From assembly GCA_902493145.1 (NCBI GenBank), contig CABUOA010000025.1, forward strand, positions 1 through 28,361: a DNA stretch of 28,361 nt, in the 5' to 3' direction. This DNA is from an uncultured Collinsella sp. (GTDB lineage: Bacteria; Actinomycetota; Coriobacteriia; Coriobacteriales; Coriobacteriaceae). Made by a program: the position numbers and the translations under genes. Shown one piece after another: positions 23,863 to 28,361 of this stretch. The notes beneath the pieces were generated by a model. It was given only the letters and a program-made list of their open reading frames with translations. It did no database searches and was not told where the DNA came from. The first letter of the stretch is position 1. Every line of letters starts with the position of its first letter.

Positions 23863-23910
23863 ATGTTCTAGAATGTTCGTATAGTCACATTTACGAACAG
23901 GAGTGAACAT
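23863..23910 (+). promoter_or_regulatory. Palindromic operator and -10 box of the DUF4867 gene
   Basis: TGTTCGTA (23874-23881) and TACGAACA (23892-23899) form a perfect 8-bp inverted repeat 10 bp apart. It is nested inside ATGTTC (23863-23868) and GAACAT (23905-23910). A -10 candidate TATAGT (23880-23885) overlaps the inner repeat and AGGAG (23899-23903) touches its end, so a bound repressor would block transcription; the same repeat in RNA would hide the ribosome-binding site. Confidence 0.5.
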
Positions 23911-24553
23911 GCATATCTACTCTGTCAACGATCCCGAGTTCAAATCCTATGGCAACGTTTGGGATGGCGTTCCGTCCGAGCTCACGTCGCCCGTGCTCGA
24001 GGCGCTTTCTGCCACGCCCATCCCCGAGGGCAGTAAGTACGTAGCAAGCGCGCCGGAGCTCGAGGGCGTCAAGGATGCCGATAAACTGGGCTTTCTCATG
24101 TTTGGCGGCCGCCCCTTCCAACTGGGCTGGTGCAACGGACACAACACGCAGCTCAACTGCCTGGAGTATCACCGCGCCAGCGAGTTTAACCTGGGCGCCC
24201 GCGATTTTATCCTGCTCGTGGCACATCGCTGGGAGATCGAGGACGGCAAGCTCGACACCGCGTGCGTCAAGGCGTTCCGCGTGCCGGCGGGCAAGGTTGT
24301 CGAGGTTTTCAACACCACGCTCCACTACACGCCGTGCATGGTCGACGACGGTGGCTTCCAGGTGATGGTGGCGCTTCCCGCCGGCACCAACGGCCCGCGC
24401 CCCGAGGCCGCGGCCGACATGCCCACGGCCGGCGACGCTTACTGCTATTGGAAGGCCGACAAGTGGGTTCTCTGCCATGCCGACAGCCCCAAGGCTGCCG
24501 AGGGCGGCTACGTAGGCCTCATCGGCAAGAACCTCGACATCGCCTGCGACTAG
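23909..24553 (+). CDS. DUF4867 family protein (cupin-like)
   Basis: Cytoplasmic protein of 214 aa that I assign to DUF4867 from its overall pattern (YSVNDPEFKSYGNVW at the start, GGRPFQLGWCNGHNTQLNCLEYHRASEFNLG at about 70-100, DFILLVAHRWEI, FRVPAGKVVEVFNTTLHYTPC). The histidines in HN, EYHRASE and LHYTPC and the beta-rich sequence suggest a cupin-type metal site. Family members are often found near sugar-metabolism genes, but no reaction is established. The ATG at 23909 has AGGAG 5 nt upstream; an in-frame GTG at 23903 would overlap that site. It is monocistronic and apparently controlled by the palindrome that overlaps its promoter. Tandem inverted repeats follow the stop. Confidence 0.82.
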   Translation: MHIYSVNDPEFKSYGNVWDGVPSELTSPVLEALSATPIPEGSKYVASAPELEGVKDADKLGFLMFGGRPFQLGWCNGHNTQLNCLEYHRASEFNLGARDFILLVAHRWEIEDGKLDTACVKAFRVPAGKVVEVFNTTLHYTPCMVDDGGFQVMVALPAGTNGPRPEAAADMPTAGDAYCYWKADKWVLCHADSPKAAEGGYVGLIGKNLDIACD

Positions 24554-24562
24554 AATCTTCCA

Positions 24563-24710
24563 TCTCGATCTGTAACATCTAGCGGGCTAAATCGCCTCTA
24601 ACTGTTACAGATTGAGACAAACTGAAGGGGCTGCCCGAAGAATCTCGATCTGTAACACTGGGCCCGGTTTTGGCTGCCTAACTGTTACAGATCGAGACAA
24701 ACCGGGCCCA
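24563..24710. repeat. Two 80-bp-spaced units with interleaved inverted repeats
   Basis: The arm TCTCGATCTGTAACA occurs at 24563-24577 and again at 24643-24657; its inverse TGTTACAGATYGAGA occurs at 24603-24617 (one change) and 24683-24697. All arms are spaced exactly 80 bp between units, while loop sequences differ. In unit 2 a second inverted repeat, TGGGCCCGGTTT (24659-24670) and AAACCGGGCCCA (24699-24710), is interleaved with the first, giving a pseudoknot-like order. In unit 1 only CGGGC (24583-24587) and GCCCG (24633-24637) are placed similarly. There is no coding capacity and no T-run. Confidence 0.88.
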
Positions 24711-24841
24711 ATCCGCCGCAAAGGTGCCTGTCCCCGTTGTGGTGGTTGGCGGTTTGGGCGGGCGGGTATCAAAAAGTGTCAGACGGGGGCGGCTGCCGGG
24801 CGTCTGTGTGCGAAAAAAAGTGTCGGCCTGCGCCGTTGCCG
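24711..24841. other. Non-coding stretch with a hairpin and short direct repeats
   Basis: After the interleaved repeats comes a GC-rich non-coding stretch. CTGTCCCC (24729-24736) recalls the GGGGACAG element family. AAAAAGTGTCRG occurs twice (from 24771 and from 24815), flanking a stem CAGACG (24780-24785) with CGTCTG (24801-24806). I see no gene here. Confidence 0.4.
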
Positions 24842-24870
24842 TTGAGCGGCGCGCTGCTTACGGGGATACT
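24842..24870 (+). promoter_or_regulatory. Candidate promoter of the GH1 gene
   Basis: TTGAGC (24842-24847) and GATACT (24865-24870) are 17 bp apart, each matching consensus at four of six positions. Transcription would start about 30 bp before the GTG start. No catabolite-control or antiterminator (RAT-like) site was recognised. Confidence 0.45.
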
Positions 24871-24906
24871 GAAGCCACGACAAACAGCGTGTGAGAGGAT
24901 TGATGC

Positions 24907-26337
24907 GTGACTTTCCGTAAAGACTTCCTGTGGGGCGGCGCGACGGCTGCCAACCAGTGCGAGGGCGCCTACAACGTGGACGGCCGCGGTCTGGCCAACG
25001 TGGACGTGACTCCGCACGGCCCCGAGCGCTATGCGGTGGTCTCCGGCCAGCGCAAGATGCTCGACTTCGAGGACGGCTATTACTATCCCGCGCAGACCGG
25101 CATCGATTTCTACCATCACTACAAGGAGGACATTGCCCTCTTTGCCGAGATGGGCTTTAAGACCTTCCGCGTGAGCCTGGCCTGGACCCGTATCTTCCCC
25201 AACGGTGACGAGGCCGAGCCCAACGAGGCCGGCCTGGCCTTTTACGAGGACGTGTTCCGCGAGTGCCAGGCGCACGGCATCGAGCCGCTCGTGACCATCA
25301 CGCACTTCGACTGCCCCGTCCACCTCATCAAGGAGTACGGCGGCTGGCGCAACCGCAAGCTCATCGACTTCTACAAGAACCTCGCGACCACGATCTTCAC
25401 CCGCTACAAGGGCCTGGTGAAGTACTGGCTCACCTTCAACGAGATCAACATGATCCTTCACCTGCCGTTTATGGGTGCCGGCCTGGTCTTTGAGGAGGGC
25501 GAGAACAAGGAAGCCGTCGAGTACCTGGCCGCCCACAACGAGCTCGTCGCCAGCGCTTGGGCAACCAAGATCGCCCACGAGATCGACCCCGAGGTCAAGA
25601 TCGGCTGCATGCTCGCTGCGGGCACCTACTATCCCTACAGCTGCCGTCCGGGCGATGTACGCCAGGCTCAGCTTGACAACCAGGACAATTACTTCTTCGT
25701 CGACGTCCAGAGCCGCGGTTACTACCCGGCCTATGCCGTCAAGAAACTCGAGCGCCTGGGCATCGATGTGGGCATGACCGACGAGGACCGCGAGGTCCTG
25801 GCTGCCAACACCGTCGACTTCATCAGCTTTAGTTACTACAGCACCCGTTGCTCTGCCGGTGCCGACAACCCCGATGTCAAGCGCACCCAGGGCAACGCCT
25901 TCGCCGGCGCCAAGAACCCCTACCTGCAGGAGAGCCAGTGGGGCTGGGCCATCGATCCGCTGGGCTTCCGCATCACCCTTAATGACCTGTACGACCGTTA
26001 TCAGAAGCCGCTGTTTGTGGTTGAGAACGGTCTGGGTGCCAGGGATGTTGTCGAGGAGGATGGTTCTATCAACGACGACTACCGTATCGACTTCCTGCGT
26101 CAGCATATTGCCGCGATGCGCGATGCGGTGACCGAGGACGGCGTTGACCTGCTGGGCTACACCACCTGGGGCCCGATCGACCTGGTCTCGGCCGGTACGG
26201 GCGAGATGTCCAAGCGCTACGGCTTTATCTATGTGGACCGCGACGACGCCGGCAACGGCACCCTCAAGCGTTCCAAGAAGAAGAGCTTTGACTGGTACAA
26301 GAAGGTTATCGCCACCAACGGCGAAGATTTGGCCTAG
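24907..26337 (+). CDS. Glycoside hydrolase family 1, 6-phospho-beta-glucosidase
   Basis: GH1 enzyme of 476 aa that hydrolyses phosphorylated beta-glucosides delivered by a PTS. The GTG at 24907 is preferred: AGAGGA lies 8 nt upstream, and a nearby ATG at 24902 is in another frame that stops after five codons. Motifs are FLWGGATAANQCEGAY (7-22, GH1 N-terminal signature), acid/base E179 in TFNEIN, and nucleophile E373 in VVENGLG. The C-terminal SAGTGEMSKRYGFIYVD (428-444) carries the Ser, Lys and Tyr that bind the 6-phosphate, placing it with BglA/AscB-type 6-phospho enzymes rather than plain beta-glucosidases. No PTS permease or BglG antiterminator gene lies in the window, so uptake must be encoded elsewhere. 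A stable hairpin follows the stop. Confidence 0.95.
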   Translation: MTFRKDFLWGGATAANQCEGAYNVDGRGLANVDVTPHGPERYAVVSGQRKMLDFEDGYYYPAQTGIDFYHHYKEDIALFAEMGFKTFRVSLAWTRIFPNGDEAEPNEAGLAFYEDVFRECQAHGIEPLVTITHFDCPVHLIKEYGGWRNRKLIDFYKNLATTIFTRYKGLVKYWLTFNEINMILHLPFMGAGLVFEEGENKEAVEYLAAHNELVASAWATKIAHEIDPEVKIGCMLAAGTYYPYSCRPGDVRQAQLDNQDNYFFVDVQSRGYYPAYAVKKLERLGIDVGMTDEDREVLAANTVDFISFSYYSTRCSAGADNPDVKRTQGNAFAGAKNPYLQESQWGWAIDPLGFRITLNDLYDRYQKPLFVVENGLGARDVVEEDGSINDDYRIDFLRQHIAAMRDAVTEDGVDLLGYTTWGPIDLVSAGTGEMSKRYGFIYVDRDDAGNGTLKRSKKKSFDWYKKVIATNGEDLA

Positions 26338-26366
26338 GCGTTCTCAACAGCAATAGCATCCTAACC

Positions 26367-26408
26367 AAGGCGCCCGGCGAGCAGCCTATGCCCGTCGGGT
26401 GCCTTGTT
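26367..26408 (+). terminator. Terminator hairpin after the GH1 gene
   Basis: AAGGCGCCCGGCG (26367-26379) pairs with CGTCGGGTGCCTT (26393-26405) in 13 pairs, two of them G-U, followed by GTTAAAA. Most of it lies within the direct repeat described for 26374-26429. Confidence 0.75.
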
Positions 26409-26429
26409 AAAAGAAGTAAAAACTTGCAA
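26374..26429. repeat. Left direct repeat flanking the ATPase islet
   Basis: The first 44 nt (26374-26417, starting CCGGCGAGCA and ending AAAAGAAGT) match 27901-27944 at 40 of 44 positions by eye. The remaining AAAACTTGCAA part matches the end of the right copy. Together the two copies bracket the minus-strand ATPase gene and its AT-rich promoter. Confidence 0.8.
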
Positions 26430-26434
26430 TTGCA

Positions 26435-27700
26435 CTACGGCGCGAGCACATCCAGCGGAACAACTTGGACGCCGCGGTCAGTGACATAGGCTTGCGAACC
26501 AAACCCGATGATTACGACTTTCGAAACTGGCGGGTTGTTTCCGGCGGCAACCATACGCTTCTCGACAGCAATAAGGCTGTCAGACGCCTCTTCGATTTGG
26601 GCGGAGCTGAGCTTGATTTCGACCGGGATCCACGTTCCACCGGGAGCCGCAATGACTGCATCGACTTCTAGATCGCGAGAATCGTGATAGTGATAGAGGC
26701 CCATTCCATTTGCCTGCGCATAAACCCACAAATCATGAAGGGCCAACGATTCAAAAAGCAGCCCAAGCGTCTTGAAATCTAGCAGCAATGTCGCCGGAGT
26801 CGCTCCGAGCGCAGCGGCCGCCAGTGACGGATCAGCGAGATGATGCTTCTTCGATTCTCTTAAGTGCACGGGAGATCTCATTGCGGGGTTCCATGCGGGA
26901 ATATCGCGAACGAAACTAACCCGAGCGAGAAGGGATATATATGATGCCGCCGTCTGTCTCGACACCTCTCCGCCAAGATCGGCTACGAGCGTCTTGAGTG
27001 TCGCCAAAGTGGATTCATTGCGCGCAAGCGATTCGATGACGGCTTTGACCTTTTCGGGATCGCGGCGAGAGCCGTCGACACGAGACAAATCTTCTTCGGC
27101 GACTATGCCGATGTAACGTTTCGCCATCGCCGACGCAGCCAGCGCATCGCGACCGACCGCCGCGGGCCATCCGCCACGGACAACGCACTCGGCAATCGAG
27201 GCGGAATCCAGCGATCCGAAAGCGCCATTGAACTTTTCGCCAGAAATAATGCCCGACAGCTTAACCGCGCCGCTGGATTTCCCAAGCTCGAAAAGCGTCA
27301 TGGTATCCATGCGCAATTTAGCGAACCTTCCAGCGCCACTGTGCATCGGCCGTTCGTCGTCTCGCGGCGTCGCCGACCCCGTAAATATGAACTGGCCAGG
27401 CTCGCCGCCGCGGTTGTCGCACTCAAACCGCGCCGCGTCCCAAAGTTTCGGAACCTCCTGCCACTCGTCAATCAGCCGCGGCACCTCGCCGGAAACGGCA
27501 AGAGCCGGGTCAGTCTCGGCACGCAAGCGATTCTCGAAGTTGCGGGACGGGTCCATGAGAAGGAGCCTGGACGCCGCACGGGTCCCGGCCGTGGTCGTCT
27601 TTCCGCACCATTTCGGTCCTTCGATGAGAACGGCGCCGAATATACCCAGCAGCTGGTCAAGCTCATTTTCGATAATTCTAGTGTAGTACTTCTTTGGCAT
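26435..27700 (-). CDS. AAA_14/DUF4143-type ATPase with PD-(D/E)xK-like C-terminus
   Basis: Protein of 421 aa of the ATPase family with an AAA_14 core and a DUF4143 C-terminal domain. Seen are the Walker A form typical of this family, GPKWCGKTT (28-36), Walker B LIDEWQ (76-81) and IFTGSA (105-110). After a winged-helix-like middle region (about 210-270) comes a nuclease-like fold: E317 in FESLALHDL, then DLEVDAVI (D347) and PVEIKLSS (E361, K363), the E-D-ExK order of PD-(D/E)xK enzymes. The biological role of the family is not established; DNA binding or selfish-gene roles are guesses. The ATG at 27700 has GGTGA 6 nt upstream; an ATG at 27712 in frame would add MVII. The gene is bracketed by direct repeats, and its promoter is far more AT-rich than its surroundings, which suggests acquisition. 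Confidence 0.9.
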   Translation of the reverse strand: MPKKYYTRIIENELDQLLGIFGAVLIEGPKWCGKTTTAGTRAASRLLLMDPSRNFENRLRAETDPALAVSGEVPRLIDEWQEVPKLWDAARFECDNRGGEPGQFIFTGSATPRDDERPMHSGAGRFAKLRMDTMTLFELGKSSGAVKLSGIISGEKFNGAFGSLDSASIAECVVRGGWPAAVGRDALAASAMAKRYIGIVAEEDLSRVDGSRRDPEKVKAVIESLARNESTLATLKTLVADLGGEVSRQTAASYISLLARVSFVRDIPAWNPAMRSPVHLRESKKHHLADPSLAAAALGATPATLLLDFKTLGLLFESLALHDLWVYAQANGMGLYHYHDSRDLEVDAVIAAPGGTWIPVEIKLSSAQIEEASDSLIAVEKRMVAAGNNPPVSKVVIIGFGSQAYVTDRGVQVVPLDVLAP

Positions 27701-27714
27701 AATTATCACCATTG

Positions 27715-27780
27715 TTTACCAGTACATTTAACCAAATATACAGTTACTATTTAACCAAATATCAATTCTTTGGTTAACCA
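27715..27780 (-). promoter_or_regulatory. AT-rich promoter of the ATPase with four phased TTWACCA sites
   Basis: TTWACCA occurs at 27715-27721, 27728-27734, 27751-27757 and 27774-27780, with start-to-start spacings of 13, 23 and 23 bp. The two middle copies lie within a 14-nt direct repeat (ATTTAACCAAATAT), and the last lies in the palindrome TGGTTAACCA (27771-27780). On the minus strand TTGATA (27760-27765) and TATATT (27735-27740) form a promoter candidate with a 19-bp spacer, so the sites overlap the spacer and the transcription start, as expected for repression or autoregulation. Confidence 0.6.
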
Positions 27781-27900
27781 TATTTACGCAATTCAATTAA
27801 CGAAACAGATTAAACATGTACTGTTTGAGTTGGCACTTGGGAAATCTCTCGCTGGGCAATCCGTTGCTACGGCTGAGGCCTCTTCGTCGAACCGACACCC
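27781..27900. other. Intergenic stretch between the ATPase promoter and the right repeat
   Basis: The AT-rich part (to about 27820) gives way to ordinary GC-rich sequence. No start with a ribosome-binding site, no RNA gene and no terminator is visible. The reading frames here look like chance. Confidence 0.4.
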
Positions 27901-27975
27901 CCGGCGAGCAACTTATGCCCGCCGGGCGCCTTGTTAAAAGAAGTGAAAGAAAGCAAAAGAAGTTAAAACTTGCAA
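27901..27975. repeat. Right direct repeat flanking the ATPase islet
   Basis: Copy of the repeat at 26374-26429. AAAAGAAGT is present twice, 19 nt apart (27936-27944 and 27955-27963), so this copy carries an internal 19-nt expansion, then ends TAAAACTTGCAA (27964-27975) like the left copy. CCGGCG and CGCCGG within it can still form a hairpin, but the outer AAGGCG arm of the left copy is missing here. Confidence 0.8.
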
Positions 27976-28013
27976 AAGAAATTAAAGCGGGGGTGAGGGG
28001 CGTTTTTAGCTGT

Positions 28014-28057
28014 TTTGGGCCGCCGCGGCCAGCGGGGGCGGGTCGCGGCGGCCCAAA
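28014..28057. terminator. Large GC hairpin downstream of mgtA
   Basis: TTTGGGCCGCCGCG (28014-28027) pairs perfectly with CGCGGCGGCCCAAA (28044-28057) over a 16-nt loop, 26 bp after the mgtA stop on the minus strand. It is probably the end of the mgtA transcript, but no T-run follows on that strand, so termination efficiency is uncertain. Confidence 0.5.
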
Positions 28058-28083
28058 CATCCTTGACGAGGGTGCCGGTGAAG

Positions 28084-28361
28084 TTACAGCAGCTCGCCGT
28101 GGCGGGCGATGTAGCGGCGCTTGGCCAGTTGGGTGAGCGCGATGTAGGCGGCGACAATGCCGATGAGCAGCGCGAAGAAGCTCGTCGGCAGCGGCATGAG
28201 GCCCAGTGCATCGGCGATGGGGCTTGCCGGCAGCCAAGTGACGAGCGCCAGGCCCAGCACGGTGAGAACGCACAGCGCGGGCGCGGCGTGGTCGCGCGGG
28301 CTCGGCAGGCGCGGGGAGCGCAGCATGTGGATCACGAGCGTCTGCGACCACATGGACTCGA
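28084..28361 (-). CDS. mgtA: Magnesium-translocating P-type ATPase MgtA, C-terminal fragment (window edge)
   Basis: Only the last 91 or so residues are inside the window; the frame is open to the right edge. SMWSQTLVIHMLRSPRLPSP is the hallmark of the MgtA/MgtB C-terminus (family form LSQTLVIHMIRTRRIPF), followed by a helix (about VLTVLGLALVTWLPASPIA), LMPLPTSFFALLIGIVAAYIALTQLAKRRYI and the end HGELL. This matches the last two membrane helices of Mg2+-importing P3B-type ATPases. The usual F-I-Q-S after IRTxxxP is degenerate here (SPRD). The gene runs toward the ATPase islet and ends before a large GC hairpin. Its start, promoter and any leader lie outside the window. Confidence 0.9.
   Translation of the reverse strand, partial: ESMWSQTLVIHMLRSPRLPSPRDHAAPALCVLTVLGLALVTWLPASPIADALGLMPLPTSFFALLIGIVAAYIALTQLAKRRYIARHGELL

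Noticed and set aside
23863..23910. LexA/SOS box at the DUF4867 promoter
   Set aside because: Actinobacterial SOS boxes read GAAC-N4-GTTC; here the half-sites are in the opposite order with a longer spacer, and the gene is not a DNA-repair gene.
24563..24710. CRISPR array
   Set aside because: There are only two units, the repeated parts are inverted arms rather than one direct repeat, and no cas genes are present.
27816..28136. Plus-strand open frame of about 106 codons between the ATPase and mgtA
   Set aside because: There is no ribosome-binding site, the content is low-complexity, it runs through the direct repeat and the GC hairpin, and it overlaps the mgtA end.

Overview
The window looks like chromosomal DNA of a GC-rich gut actinobacterium of the class Coriobacteriia, most likely Collinsella or a close relative. 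This is inferred from the very high third-position GC, the actinobacterial gene content, dispersed GGGGACAG-type palindromes and an NRAMP variant of a kind I recall from Eggerthella. No rRNA, tRNA, CRISPR array, phage gene or transposase gene was found.

Layout. 1-3072: an ABC-2 type exporter (ATPase cut by the left edge, then two permeases). 3079-3214: a palindromic repeat element. 3313-6701: a MacB-like ATPase and a large two-domain FtsX permease. 6699-6880: a second copy of the repeat family. 6963-8168: a DUF362/double-ferredoxin protein, convergent with a membrane-anchored alpha/beta hydrolase (8333-9298, minus). 9485-18712: a co-directional run of TrhA/hemolysin III, a CorC/CNNM-type protein, a small protein resembling the N domain of cyanophycin synthetase, a YtxH protein overlapping a PRC-barrel protein, a NodB-fold protein whose metal ligands are replaced, a long structured leader, an MgtE-like protein and an NRAMP-like transporter. 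18823-21039 (minus): an OatA-like acyltransferase. 21227-23194: ribokinase and nucleoside hydrolase. 23296-24553: luxS and a DUF4867 gene, each behind its own palindromic control region. 24563-24710: two 80-bp units with interleaved inverted repeats. 24907-26337: GH1 6-phospho-beta-glucosidase. 26374-27975: a DUF4143-type ATPase with an AT-rich promoter, bracketed by direct repeats. 28084-28361 (minus): the C-terminus of the Mg2+ P-type ATPase MgtA.

How the genes fit together. Magnesium is a recurring theme: a CorC/CNNM protein, an MgtE-like CBS protein, an NRAMP protein lacking the TM6 methionine, and MgtA. The MgtE-like and NRAMP genes are 8 bp apart behind a leader of about 200 nt that matches no riboswitch class I can recognise and whose last hairpin overlaps the only good Shine-Dalgarno sequence. 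The ribokinase and nucleoside hydrolase form a nucleoside-salvage pair. The NodB-fold protein and the O-acetyltransferase point to cell-envelope modification.

Most promising for novelty: the orphan leader with the MgtE-like/NRAMP pair, the stand-alone cyanophycin-synthetase-N-like protein with an HxxEH motif, the ATPase islet between direct repeats, and the interleaved inverted repeats at 24563-24710.
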